This document shows positions 33,140-41,950 of a DNA stretch of 64,000 nucleotides, one piece after another. A model generated the notes under the pieces. That model had not been told where the DNA came from. It did no database searches and was given only the letters and a program-made list of their open reading frames with translations. The translations under genes and the position numbers were made by a program. Source of the stretch: Bryobacterales bacterium (GTDB lineage: Bacteria; Acidobacteriota; Terriglobia; Bryobacterales; Bryobacteraceae); assembly GCA_947446025.1 (NCBI GenBank), contig CANFEY010000011.1, positions 1-64,000 of the forward strand, given 5' to 3'. Position 1 is the first letter of the stretch, and the number at the start of each line of letters is the position of its first letter.

Positions 33140-33183
33140 GGTCGGCAGCTTGTCGCCGATTCGCGCTACCTTAGTCGGAAGTG

Positions 33184-33855
33184 ATGAGACTCCGCTACTG
33201 CGCTGTGATCGTTTTCTCGGCGACGCTGTTCGCGCAGCCGCAGTTCCAATACCCGGTGACGCGGAAGATCGCGGACATTCTGCGCTCCGACGACGCGTTC
33301 CGGCCGCTGGCGGCGCAGCTGCGGAGCAACATCGAGGGTACCCTGCGCGGAAAGATCGACGACAATTCCGTACGGCGGGAGCTGCTTTCGACGGTGATGA
33401 TGCTCGATCTGCTCGAACGGAAGAACGACGCGGCGCGCGGGCGGATGGATGAGATTCAGGCGCTGGAAACAACGCCTGCGGCGAGAGCACTGAGTAATTT
33501 GACGGCGCGCGCGATGGTGGATGCTTCGCGGGTGCCTCGGGACTCGGCGGCATATCGCGCGGCAATTCTCGCGAGCATACGGGGGACGCTGGACGCGCTG
33601 CCGTTTGATGCGATTCAGAAAGATGTAAGGGCGCTGAAAGAGAAGCTGGAGTTGCCGGTACATGAGATTCAGCTGGTCGGCCAGCTGAGCGCGGCGCTGG
33701 ATCCATTGATTGAGAAGAATGGGTCGCTGCCGTCGGGCGTGGTGCATGGGCTGCCGGGCTTGCGGTTTGGTCTGACGCAGGAACTACCGGTGAGGGCGGT
33801 GCTGAGTGAGGCTCTGGGAGCGTATCTGGCTGGCCGGGCGGGTCCGGCGCGGTGA
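33184..33855 (+). CDS. Secreted hypothetical protein (223 aa)
   Basis: ATG 33184 (a GTG lies directly before it) starts a signal peptide (MRLRYCAVIVFSATLFAQ). The rest is helical and charged: VRRELLSTVMMLDLLERKND, then IQKDVRALKEKLELPVHEIQ. The end (LPGLRFGLTQELPVRAVLSE ALGAYL) recalls longer acidobacterial proteins of unknown function that I cannot name. It is 44 nt after the PQQ-type gene and convergent with the chlorite-dismutase-like gene. Confidence 0.65.
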   Translation: MRLRYCAVIVFSATLFAQPQFQYPVTRKIADILRSDDAFRPLAAQLRSNIEGTLRGKIDDNSVRRELLSTVMMLDLLERKNDAARGRMDEIQALETTPAARALSNLTARAMVDASRVPRDSAAYRAAILASIRGTLDALPFDAIQKDVRALKEKLELPVHEIQLVGQLSAALDPLIEKNGSLPSGVVHGLPGLRFGLTQELPVRAVLSEALGAYLAGRAGPAR

Positions 33856-33880
33856 CGCAAGCAATCGGCGCGCAGCCGGG

Positions 33881-34432
33881 CTAAGTCAGCTTGGTCATCC
33901 AGACTTCCGGTTCCGCCTCCACGTAGGCCCACTCCGGCGTCGCACGCAGCGCCGCCAGCAATTCGCGGAAGGTGCCTTCGGATGCGCGGGCGAATTCGAA
34001 GTAAGTCAGGAAGTCGTACGGCGACCCAAGATACCGCGCGTGATACAACTTGCGGAAGATGGTCTCCACGTAGGGCGCTCCGGTGGGCGTGTGGGCAGCG
34101 TGGAAGTGCGCCCCGCGCTGGTCCTGCGCCAGCTGCCACCATTCGGCGGTTTTGCGCATTGGAATTAGAACCGCCGTGGTATCAGCGGAAGGGGGAAGCT
34201 CGGTGCGGGAACGGGCCGTCAGATCGGTCCGTTCCTCAAGCGTGGTGTAGTGCAGGTGCTGGACCACGCCGCGCAATCCGGCGTCCAGCAATGCGCCGCT
34301 CTCCACGCGCTGCATCGTGGTTCCGGGCCGGCACAGGTCGCTGCCCACCACGGCGTCCACCTTGTAGCGGTTCACGCGCGCGTCTGGCGGAAGCGGCGGC
34401 ACTTCTCCGGCGATGAAGTTAACGTAGAGCAT
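33881..34432 (-). CDS. Chlorite-dismutase-family haem protein (clade 2, short)
   Basis: A 183-residue protein matching the single-domain clade 2 chlorite dismutases in length and pattern. Seen: PMRKTAEWWQLAQDQRGAHF, then FRKLYHARYLGSPYDFLTYFEFA with the proximal haem His in LYHAR, then LRATPEWAYVEAEPEVW. Such enzymes split chlorite into chloride and O2. Some relatives lack activity, and I could not place the distal arginine by eye. It is the last gene of the nitrate-type ABC transporter operon (its ATG lies next to the ATPase stop). Nitrate uptake systems also admit chlorate, whose reduction yields chlorite. Confidence 0.85.
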   Translation of the reverse strand: MLYVNFIAGEVPPLPPDARVNRYKVDAVVGSDLCRPGTTMQRVESGALLDAGLRGVVQHLHYTTLEERTDLTARSRTELPPSADTTAVLIPMRKTAEWWQLAQDQRGAHFHAAHTPTGAPYVETIFRKLYHARYLGSPYDFLTYFEFARASEGTFRELLAALRATPEWAYVEAEPEVWMTKLT

Positions 34433-35194
34433 TTAGTGTACGAACTGCTTGCTGTGATGTTCCAGGAAGCCGATAATTTCCTTGCGGATGCGGAAGTATT
34501 CCGGATTCTCCATGGCCCAGCGGCGGGAGCGCGGACGCGGAAGATTCACCGGAATGTTGAGCCCAACGCGCGATTCCGGCCCATCCGTCATCAAAATAAT
34601 GCGGTCGCACATGTAGATGGCTTCGTCGACGTCGTGCGTGACCATCAGCACCGTCTTCGGCTCAGTTTCCCACAGATCGAGGACCAGGTCCTGAAGCTCA
34701 CAGCGGGTGATGGAATCGAGCGCGCCGAAAGGCTCGTCCAGCAACAGGAAGCGCGGCTCCAGCGATAGCGCCCGTGCAATCGCGACGCGTTGCTGGGTGC
34801 CTTGTGATAGCTCCGGCGGATACTGCGCGGCATACTCGCCGACGCCGACCAGTTCCAGATACTTGAGAGCCCGCCGCTCTTCGCGGCAAGCCAGCGTGAC
34901 GTTTGCTAGCGCGGTCATCCACGGCAGCAGGCAGGGCGATTGGAATACAAACGCGCGGTCCAGGCCCGGCCCGTCGATTTCTTTGCCGTCCACAATCACG
35001 CCGCCTTCGGTGCGTTCCTGCAATCCCGCGACGATGGAGAGCACGGTCGATTTGCCGCAGCCGGAGTGGCCCAGTAGCGCGACAAACTCGCCCGGCTGAA
35101 ACTCCGCTTGAAAGTCCTTGACTGCGACGTAGGGACCGGTGGGCGTATCGAACACCTTGGTCAGGGACGAAATCTGCATGACGTTCTGCGGCAT
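34433..35194 (-). CDS. Nitrate-type ABC transporter ATPase (NrtD-like)
   Basis: A 253-residue ATPase: Walker A GHSGCGKST, Q-loop FQSPCLLPW, signature LSQGTQQR (a variant of LSGGQ), Walker B FLLLDEPFGALD and switch His in VTHDVDEA. Sequence type and operon context place it with NrtC/NrtD/CmpD/SsuB ATPases. It is encoded back-to-back with a second ATPase, so the importer probably uses a heterodimer as in NrtCD, but neither carries the solute-binding domain of cyanobacterial NrtC. ATG 35179 is an alternative start. Confidence 0.88.
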   Translation of the reverse strand: MPQNVMQISSLTKVFDTPTGPYVAVKDFQAEFQPGEFVALLGHSGCGKSTVLSIVAGLQERTEGGVIVDGKEIDGPGLDRAFVFQSPCLLPWMTALANVTLACREERRALKYLELVGVGEYAAQYPPELSQGTQQRVAIARALSLEPRFLLLDEPFGALDSITRCELQDLVLDLWETEPKTVLMVTHDVDEAIYMCDRIILMTDGPESRVGLNIPVNLPRPRSRRWAMENPEYFRIRKEIIGFLEHHSKQFVH

Positions 35195-36016
35195 TTAGGC
35201 CTCCACCGGGACAATCGATTCTCTACGCGGTGCCTTTATCTTGTTGCCCGCGCGGGCATTCTCTGTGAGGAATTCAGTCACCTGCACGCGGACGCGGACG
35301 GCCTCTTCATCGTGCAGCATCAGGTCCGTACTGCGCGGCTTGGGAAGCTTCACCGGGAACGCGGAACTGAGGCTGGCTGCCGGACCGCGGCCGAGCGCCA
35401 GAATCCGGTCTGAGAGCAGAACGGCTTCGTCCACCGAGTTGGTGATCATCAGCACGGTGGCGCGGGGCTGCTGGGCTTCGCAGAGTTTGATGAGTTCGCC
35501 TTGCAGAGTCGCGCGGGTCAAGGCATCCAGCGCGCCGAAGGGTTCGTCGAGAAAGAGCACGCTGGGCTCCACGGCGAAGGCCCGGGCGATGGCGACACGT
35601 TGGCGCATGCCGCCGGAGAGTTGGCTGGGCCGCTTGGCTCCCGCGGCACCCAGCCCCACCAGTCCCAGATAGCGCTGCGCTTGTTCAGCGACGCGCTGCT
35701 TGGGCCATTCCGGGAAGGCGCTTTCCACGGCGAGTTCGACGTTCGCCGCGGCGCTGAGCCAGGGGAGCAAGGAGTAGTTCTGGAAAACAATGGCGGCTCC
35801 GCGGGCGAAGCCTTCCACCGGTTGCCCGCCGATGCGGACTTCACCCTCGCTGCCCGAGATCAACCCGGAGGCGATCTTGAGCAGCGTAGTTTTGCCGGAG
35901 CCAGAGGTGCCGACGATGGAGACGAATTCACCTTCTTCGATGGAGAGATTGACGTTGCGCAACACTTCGCGCGCGGCGTAGGTTTTGCCGACGCCGCTGA
36001 GTTCGATGAAGGACAT
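35195..36016 (-). CDS. Nitrate-type ABC transporter ATPase (second subunit)
   Basis: From ATG 36016 this is a 273-residue ATPase. Walker A GTSGSGKTTLLK, Q-loop FQNYSLLPWLS, signature LSGGMRQR and Walker B LFLDEPFGALD are present. At the switch position it reads ITNSVDEA, where most relatives have THDVDEA, so the catalytic His is replaced. Pairing with the adjacent ATPase, which keeps the His, suggests an asymmetric heterodimer. The start overlaps the permease stop by 1 nt (TAATG). Confidence 0.88.
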   Translation of the reverse strand: MSFIELSGVGKTYAAREVLRNVNLSIEEGEFVSIVGTSGSGKTTLLKIASGLISGSEGEVRIGGQPVEGFARGAAIVFQNYSLLPWLSAAANVELAVESAFPEWPKQRVAEQAQRYLGLVGLGAAGAKRPSQLSGGMRQRVAIARAFAVEPSVLFLDEPFGALDALTRATLQGELIKLCEAQQPRATVLMITNSVDEAVLLSDRILALGRGPAASLSSAFPVKLPKPRSTDLMLHDEEAVRVRVQVTEFLTENARAGNKIKAPRRESIVPVEA

Positions 36017-36780
36017 TAGGTCGCCTTGAGCCTCGCTTCCGCCATTCCCATCAGGCGGTCCAGAAGGAAGCCGACGAGTCCGATGGTCAAAATGCTCAAC
36101 AGAATGTGCGAATAGATCAAACTGTTGTACTCCTGCCACAGGAAGCCGCCCACGCCAGGGGTGCCCGTCAACATCTCCGCCGCGACAATAACCAACCACG
36201 CCAAGCCCAAGCTGAGCCGGTAGCCCGTGAAAATGTAAGGCAAGGTAGACGGCAGAAGCACCTTGGTAAGCGTCTTCCAGCGAGACAACCGCAGGACTTT
36301 CGCGACGTTCAAGAAATCCTGCGGGACCGATTGTACTCCCTGCTTCGTGTTGACCACCGTCGGCCACATGGAACAGAGTGCAATCGCGAAGAGCGCCGCC
36401 GGTTCCGATTTCTGAAACAGCACCAGCCCCAGCGGCAGCCAAGCCAGCGGCGAGATCGGACGCAGCACCTGGATGACCGGATCAAACATGTTCTGCAGTG
36501 CCTTCGAGGTACCCAGCAGGAACCCCAGAGGCGTGCCGATCAGCAGCGCCAGGAAATAGCCCTTGGCCACGCGCCACAGCGAGTACGAAGCCATGCGCAG
36601 GATACCCTGGTCCATTTCACCGCGCTTGGCCCACGGCTCCAAGATGTAGACTTTGCTCTCTTGCCACGTGCGGATAGGGGAGGGAAGGTCCGTGGCGACG
36701 GTGCTCACCGCCGTCCACAGACCAAGCATCAGCGCGACCCCCACAAGGGGGAGTAGTATCGCATCCGTGATTTTTTTCAT
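36016..36780 (-). CDS. Nitrate-type ABC transporter permease (NrtB-like)
   Basis: A 254-residue BPD-type permease from ATG 36780. It has about six membrane segments. The EAA loop contacting the ATPases is seen around VAKVLRLSRWKTLTKVLLPS and LPYIFTGYRLSLGLAWLVIV. The core (GTPLGFLLGTS, LRPISPLAWLPLGLVLFQ) is typical of NrtB/SsuC/TauC permeases. It is two bases downstream of the binding-protein gene and overlaps the ATPase gene. Confidence 0.9.
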   Translation of the reverse strand: MKKITDAILLPLVGVALMLGLWTAVSTVATDLPSPIRTWQESKVYILEPWAKRGEMDQGILRMASYSLWRVAKGYFLALLIGTPLGFLLGTSKALQNMFDPVIQVLRPISPLAWLPLGLVLFQKSEPAALFAIALCSMWPTVVNTKQGVQSVPQDFLNVAKVLRLSRWKTLTKVLLPSTLPYIFTGYRLSLGLAWLVIVAAEMLTGTPGVGGFLWQEYNSLIYSHILLSILTIGLVGFLLDRLMGMAEARLKAT

Positions 36781-36782
36781 GG

Positions 36783-38030
36783 CTAGCTCTGTAGGCTGTT
36801 GATCGCGAAGCTGGTGGCGTACTTCTCCGCGTCCTCGGGCTTGAATGTGCCGTCGGCCAACTTTGTGGGCTGCATGTCCTTGGCCTTGACCGCGACGCCG
36901 ATTTCCTTCATTGCGCTGGCATAGATGTCGGGACGCATCACCTTTTCGGCGACCTGCTTGTACGCCGGCGCGCCCTTCACCATGCCCCAGCGGCGGAACT
37001 GCGCCAGCCACCAGTAGCCGTATGTCCGCGAGGGGAAGTTGCAATCGCGGTTGTTGAAGATCATGTAGTTGGGATCTTGCTCCGTGCGGCCGTCGCCGTA
37101 ATCGTACTTGCCCATCATGCGGCCCAGAATCACGTCGGCACTGGTGTTGATGTAGGAGGGCTTGGAGATCGCCTCGGCCACCTTGGGACGGTTTTCCATC
37201 TTGTCGATGTATTCGCTGGAAAGATGCAACGCCTTGAGCGTGGCAGCCACCGCCTTGGGATTCTTGTTGGCAAACTCTTCGGTGAAGGCCAGGGCTTTTT
37301 CCGGGTGGTCGGGCCACATCTTCTGCGTCGTGATCACGGTGTAACCGATGTTGTCGGCAATAGCGCGAGCGTTCCACGGTTCGCCGACGCAGTAGCCGTC
37401 CATTTTGTCGACCTTCATGTTGGCCACCATCTGCGGCGGCGGAATGGTGATCAAACTGACATCCTTGTCCGGATGAATGCCGCCCGAAGCCAGCCAGAAG
37501 CGAATCCACATCGCGTGCGTCCCCGGAGGAAACGTCATGGCGAAGGTGAGCGGATCGCCAGCGGCCTTGGCCTTGTCCACCGCCGGCTTCAGGTCTTTCG
37601 CAACCTTGACCGTTCCCTTGAACTTGTTTGACAGCGTAATCGCCTGGCCGTTGCGGTTAAGCAGCCACGGGATCACCATCGGCTTCACGGGCGATCCGCC
37701 CAAGCCCATGGTGGAAGCAAACGGCATACCCAGCAACATGTGGGTGGCGTGATTTTCGCCGAGGCTCAGCTTGTCGCGGATCGCGGCCCAGGAGGCTTCT
37801 TTGGAAATAATGGAGTTGATGCCGAACTGTTTGAAGTAGCCCAGCTCATGGGCCATCACGATGGAAGCGCAATCGGTCAGCGCAATCATTCCGAAGCGCA
37901 TTTCCTTCACTTCGGGGGAGTCGTCGGCATAAGCAGTGCCGGTCCAGCCGGAAGGGAGGCCCGCCAGCAGCGCGGCAATCGGAGTCGCGGTGGCGGTCGT
38001 CTTAAGAAAAGATCTACGGGTAGCGTGCAT
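36783..38030 (-). CDS. Nitrate/bicarbonate-type ABC solute-binding protein (NrtA/CmpA family)
   Basis: A 415-residue binding protein with a Tat-like signal (MHATRRSFLKTTATATP). Family motifs: RFGMIALTDCASIVMAHELG, NRNGQAITLS, FPPGTHAMWIRFWLASGGI, VGEPWNARA and MWPDHPEKALAF. The His of PGTHAMW, Gly of VGEPW and Lys of PEKAL lie where, as I recall, NrtA contacts nitrate (CmpA has Glu at the last place), favouring nitrate or nitrite over bicarbonate. First gene of the operon; no nitrate reductase is in the window. Confidence 0.88.
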   Translation of the reverse strand: MHATRRSFLKTTATATPIAALLAGLPSGWTGTAYADDSPEVKEMRFGMIALTDCASIVMAHELGYFKQFGINSIISKEASWAAIRDKLSLGENHATHMLLGMPFASTMGLGGSPVKPMVIPWLLNRNGQAITLSNKFKGTVKVAKDLKPAVDKAKAAGDPLTFAMTFPPGTHAMWIRFWLASGGIHPDKDVSLITIPPPQMVANMKVDKMDGYCVGEPWNARAIADNIGYTVITTQKMWPDHPEKALAFTEEFANKNPKAVAATLKALHLSSEYIDKMENRPKVAEAISKPSYINTSADVILGRMMGKYDYGDGRTEQDPNYMIFNNRDCNFPSRTYGYWWLAQFRRWGMVKGAPAYKQVAEKVMRPDIYASAMKEIGVAVKAKDMQPTKLADGTFKPEDAEKYATSFAINSLQS

Positions 38031-38323
38031 GGGTCTCCTTGGTAATCGATAGGCGCCGGACGGGGCGGGCAGTGCGACGGGGGTGGAAGGAGGCTCAACG
38101 CTGAGCTGCTCTACGACTTCAAACTAGCATGAGGGCGGCGAGATTGCCTAGAGAATCTTTTGGATAAGGTCCATAAAAACTTCTTGCTGTACGCATGAGC
38201 GGTGCGCCGCTATACTCGGAACTGTTGACGGGGCCACAGTGCGGCCCTCCTGCCCGTGCTCTCCGCTAGAGCGTCTTCCCTGTAGAAAACAAAAGACTAG
38301 TTCCCAACGCTACAGGAGATTTC
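38031..38323. other. Divergent regulatory region between the ABC operon and the porin
   Basis: 293 nt without a gene. A good -10 (TATACT, 38211-38216) points toward the porin gene and leaves a leader of about 100 nt. TTGCTG at 38184 is 21 bp away, too far for a standard -35, so activator control is possible. In the other direction TGCTAGTTT (reverse, near 38125) is a weak -10 candidate. A CAGGAG site precedes the porin ATG. Confidence 0.5.
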
Positions 38324-39658
38324 ATGACAGTTCGCTTTTTCGCCGCCGCAGCGTTGCTGACGGCCCCGTTATTTTCACAGACCCCGCCAGCGAAGGCAGT
38401 TCCGGCTGTGAACTACCAGATCCCCTCAGGGGAATTCAACAAGGGGCTACCCAAGTGGCTCAAGTTCAGCGGCGTCTATCAAGGCCGCGTGGAGGGCTTC
38501 GCCGGGGGAGCGTTCAAGAACAACAACAGCGACGCGTACTACCTGAACCGCTACCGCCTGAACATGAACGTGAATCCCACACCGTGGCTGCGCTTCAGCT
38601 TCCAGATGCAGGATGCGCGCGTATTCGGCAAGAACACGGTGGCCGCACCGCCGTTCCAGGATACAGTGGACCTGCGAATCGCCTACGCGGAGGTGGGAGA
38701 TTCGGAGAACAAAAAATGGGGCATCCGCGCTGGCCGCCAGGAATTCGCCTTCGGAGACATGCGTCTTGTTGGCCACCTGAACTGGATGAACACGGCCCGC
38801 AGCTTCGACGCTGTGCGCGCTACCCACCGGGTCAAGAGCGCGCGCATTGACGCGTTCGCATCCACCGTTGTGGCGCAGGTGGACGGCCAGTTCAATCGAG
38901 GCATTCGTCAAAAGGCTGACAATCTGCACGGCATCTGGGTGAACGCCCCCAAACTTGTCAAGAACATGGTGATCGAACCGTACGTGTTCTGGCGCACCAC
39001 TCGCGGGCTGCGCACTGAAGGCGGCGTGTTGGGCAAGCGCGACTTCAAGAACTACGGCATCCGGTTTGTAGGCAAGATCGGCAAGAGCGCCTTCGACTAC
39101 AACACGGAGATGAACCGCCAGTGGGGTTCGCTGGCCACCGATAACATCAGCGCCTGGGCGGGTCACTGGATGCTGGGCTACACCACCCCGAAGATCAAGT
39201 GGGCACCGAAGTGGATGGCGGAGTACAACTACGCCTCCGGCGATAAGACGCCTACCGACGGCAAGCGTGGCACGTTTGATCAGCTCTATCCGACGGGACA
39301 TGACAAGCTCGGCTTCGCGGATCAGGTGGGCTGGAAGAACGCGCACAACTTGCAGGTGGCGGCCACCATGAAGCCGACGTCGAAGCTGACGTTCACGCCC
39401 CGCTATCACTGGCTGTGGCTGGCCAGCGCGAAGGATGCGCTGTATGCAGCCAACGGCACGGCGGTGGTGCGCGACGTGACCGGCGCGGCGGGGAGCTACA
39501 TCGGCACGGAAATCGATCTAACGGCGACATATGCGGCGACCAAGCAGATGTCGATTGCCTTCGGCTACGCGCACTTGTTCCCGGGCACCTTCCTCAAGAA
39601 GACCACCCAGGGCAACGGCTACGATTTCCCGTTCGCGATGGTCGGGTATAACTTCTAG
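38324..39658 (+). CDS. Outer-membrane channel of the alginate-export/porin type
   Basis: A 444-residue beta-barrel protein with signal peptide (MTVRFFAAAALLTAPLFSQ) and C-terminal Phe (FPFAMVGYNF), the outer-membrane insertion signal. The alternating pattern fits PF13372-like alginate-export family barrels: LNRYRLNMNVNPTPWLRFSF, GIRAGRQEFAFGDMRLVGHL and FTPRYHWLWLA. Many members carry other solutes. Divergent placement from the nitrate-type importer suggests it could admit the same anion, but this is inference. Confidence 0.82.
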   Translation: MTVRFFAAAALLTAPLFSQTPPAKAVPAVNYQIPSGEFNKGLPKWLKFSGVYQGRVEGFAGGAFKNNNSDAYYLNRYRLNMNVNPTPWLRFSFQMQDARVFGKNTVAAPPFQDTVDLRIAYAEVGDSENKKWGIRAGRQEFAFGDMRLVGHLNWMNTARSFDAVRATHRVKSARIDAFASTVVAQVDGQFNRGIRQKADNLHGIWVNAPKLVKNMVIEPYVFWRTTRGLRTEGGVLGKRDFKNYGIRFVGKIGKSAFDYNTEMNRQWGSLATDNISAWAGHWMLGYTTPKIKWAPKWMAEYNYASGDKTPTDGKRGTFDQLYPTGHDKLGFADQVGWKNAHNLQVAATMKPTSKLTFTPRYHWLWLASAKDALYAANGTAVVRDVTGAAGSYIGTEIDLTATYAATKQMSIAFGYAHLFPGTFLKKTTQGNGYDFPFAMVGYNF

Positions 39659-39667
39659 GAGTCAGCG

Positions 39668-39691
39668 TGCGCCGCGGGCAACTGCGGCGCA
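39668..39691. terminator. Candidate bidirectional terminator hairpin
   Basis: TGCGCCGC (39668-39675) and GCGGCGCA (39684-39691) form a perfect 8-bp stem with an 8-nt loop. It lies between the converging porin and STAS genes, and TCTCTTCGTTT follows on the + side. Confidence 0.6.
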
Positions 39692-39706
39692 TCTCTTCGT
39701 TTGCGG

Positions 39707-40063
39707 TCAGGCGGAGGGCTGGAGACTAGGGCTTTCCAACGCCTCGGAGCGTGTGGGGAACACCTCAAAGATGCCGAAGAAGCCCACCATTTCAAAGACC
39801 GAGCGGACGTGTTGGGTTAGGCCGGCAAAGTAGAGTCCGCCGCCTGAGGCGGTCAGGGATTGTGCGGAGGCAACAAAAACTCCAAGCCCGACGCTGCTGA
39901 CATAGCGTAGGTCCGCGCAGTCGATCAAGATGCGTTTTTCCCCTGCCTCGATCAGCAATTTCATGGACGTTTCAAAGGCCGGCGTCCCGGCGGAATCCAG
40001 GCGCCCCCGCAGGCTCACGATTTGCAGGTGCGGGTGCTTTTCAACTTCGATTTCAAGCGGCAT
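39707..40063 (-). CDS. STAS-domain protein (anti-sigma-factor antagonist type)
   Basis: A 118-residue single STAS domain (LEIEVEKHPHLQIVSLRGRL, ILIDCADLRYVSSVGLGVFV). The serine pair S56/S57 in YVSSVGLG is where RsbV/SpoIIAA-type proteins are phosphorylated by their partner kinase. It probably switches between partners according to phosphorylation. A permease gene and an RsbW-like kinase gene follow within 2.3 kb, although the STAS gene points the other way. Divergent from the permease across 109 nt. Confidence 0.9.
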   Translation of the reverse strand: MPLEIEVEKHPHLQIVSLRGRLDSAGTPAFETSMKLLIEAGEKRILIDCADLRYVSSVGLGVFVASAQSLTASGGGLYFAGLTQHVRSVFEMVGFFGIFEVFPTRSEALESPSLQPSA

Positions 40064-40172
40064 GAAGATCCATTATGTGCACGCTTCGTCCTCATCCCCT
40101 AGATCCTGGAGTGCAACGCGATTGTAACGATAGGCCGCTATACTGGCGCAAGCCGTCAGGCAGATTCGCCGC

Positions 40173-41942
40173 ATGTTACGCTCCCTCATCGGTCGCTTTG
40201 AAGCGCTAGAGGTCCGCAAGAAAACGGGCCGTCCTCCACGCAAGCCAGCGAACATCATCTACGCCACCGATGACACCCCGCCCACCGGAACGTTGCTGGT
40301 GCTGGGGTTGCAGCACGCGGTTGAGTCGGCCAGCAAGGTCACACTTCCCATCGCCGTTCTAGCTGCGGTAGGGGCCAGCGGAGAGCAACTGGAAACGATG
40401 ATCGTGGCCACGCTGGTCGTGTCTGGTCTGGCGTCGATCCTGGTGGCAAGCCGGCTGCCGTATGTCGGATTCGGCCATCTGCTTCCCTCGGCCATTTTCA
40501 GTTCGTTTGTGGCGCCGGCCGTGATGGCGACCCGTATCGGCGGCATGGCTTTGTTGAGCGGGATGACGGTGGTCACCGCAGTTTCCGTGGCCCTGTTTTC
40601 CCGCATGCTTCCCCGGTGGCGCTTCTTGTTTCCGCCGGAAGTCGTGGGACTGATCGCATTCATGGTGGGAGCGTCGCAGGCATCGCTGGCGGTGCAGCGG
40701 TTCCTGGGAATGGAGAAGTTCGATCAGATTCCCGGTCTGGCGCACATCATGGTCGCTTCGGGGTCACTTGCGTTGCTGGCGGCGTTGACGGTGTGGGGCA
40801 AGGGTTGGCTGCGCCTGTTCAGCACCCTGATCACACTAGGTTTGGGCTACGCCGTGTGCGTGCAAATGGGGCTGGTAACGCCGGAGCTGTGGGCACGTGT
40901 GGGAACCGCGCCATGGATCGGACTGCCGCACCTGACACATCCGGGATTCGCGTTTGATCCGCAACTCATTGTGCCGTTCGTTGTGCTGGGATTGAGTTCG
41001 GCGTTGAAGACCTCGGGAGATCTCACGATTAGCGAAAAAATCAGCGACGCGGATTGGAAGCGCACGGACATCAAGGCGGGTAGCGCGGCGGTTCTGTGCT
41101 TCGGACTGGGATCACTGGCATCGGGGATGCTGGGCGGGTTCGCGCTGGGCAGCTCCAGCAGCAACGTGGGTCTTTCGGCGGCCACCGGCGCGGTCAGCCG
41201 CAAAATCGGCTACGCCTGCGGCGCGCTGCTCATCCTCTTGGCGTTCTTCCCCAAACTGGTGGCGTTGATCCAGGCCGCGCCGCCGCCAGTGGTGGGCGCA
41301 ATGTTCCTGTTGGTGGTCTCCTACAACCTGATCGCAGGAATGCAGATCATTATGACGCGTATGATGGAGGCCCGCCACACCTATATCATCGGGATGTCCT
41401 TGCTCTTCGGATTGACGGCGGACGCCATTCCGGGCGCGTTTCGCGGGCTGCCGGAGTGGCTGGGCACGCTGCTGTCCTCCGGCCTGACGCTGGCGACCTT
41501 AATGGTGGTGGTGCTGAACGTCTTATTCCGCATAGGTTCCGCGAAGAAACACTCCATCACCGTGCAGCCGGCCAGTGACGACGTGGAAAAACTCTACTCC
41601 TTTATGGAGGAATCCGGCGGAGACTGGGGAGCGCGCCGTGAGGTGGAAGAGCGGGCTGTGAGTGCGCTGGTGGAAGCCTACGAACTAGTCTCCGGCGAGG
41701 AATTGGCGAACGGCCCGTTGATGGTTGAGGCGAGTTTCGACGAGTTCAATCTGGATCTGGTGGTGCGCTATCAGGGCCGCCTACCGGAGCGGGAAGCTCC
41801 CCGCACCATCGGCGCAGCGGTGGCCGTGGCCGAGCGCAGCACCTCTTCCATGGCAACCATGTTGCTATACCGTATGGCGGATCGCGTCCGCATGAAAAAC
41901 TCCGGCGCGAACTGCGAAATCGAGCTGCACTTTGATCACTAG
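40173..41942 (+). CDS. NCS2-family nucleobase permease with C-terminal regulatory-like domain
   Basis: A 589-residue protein. Residues about 30-450 form the NCS2 (xanthine/uracil permease) transporter with many membrane segments: LGLQHAVESASKVTLPIAVL, PPEVVGLIAFMVG, LSSALKTSGDLTISEKISD and GLSAATGAVSRKIGYACG. Residues about 455-589 are a soluble tail. VEERAVSALVEAYELVSGEE resembles the helix of RsbW-type ATPases that carries the N-box, but lacks the Asn. The end (ADRVRMKNSGANCEIELHF) reads like the last strands of that fold. A degenerate HATPase domain is my inference. Confidence 0.87.
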   Translation: MLRSLIGRFEALEVRKKTGRPPRKPANIIYATDDTPPTGTLLVLGLQHAVESASKVTLPIAVLAAVGASGEQLETMIVATLVVSGLASILVASRLPYVGFGHLLPSAIFSSFVAPAVMATRIGGMALLSGMTVVTAVSVALFSRMLPRWRFLFPPEVVGLIAFMVGASQASLAVQRFLGMEKFDQIPGLAHIMVASGSLALLAALTVWGKGWLRLFSTLITLGLGYAVCVQMGLVTPELWARVGTAPWIGLPHLTHPGFAFDPQLIVPFVVLGLSSALKTSGDLTISEKISDADWKRTDIKAGSAAVLCFGLGSLASGMLGGFALGSSSSNVGLSAATGAVSRKIGYACGALLILLAFFPKLVALIQAAPPPVVGAMFLLVVSYNLIAGMQIIMTRMMEARHTYIIGMSLLFGLTADAIPGAFRGLPEWLGTLLSSGLTLATLMVVVLNVLFRIGSAKKHSITVQPASDDVEKLYSFMEESGGDWGARREVEERAVSALVEAYELVSGEELANGPLMVEASFDEFNLDLVVRYQGRLPEREAPRTIGAAVAVAERSTSSMATMLLYRMADRVRMKNSGANCEIELHFDH

Positions 41943-41950
41943 TGGGATCA

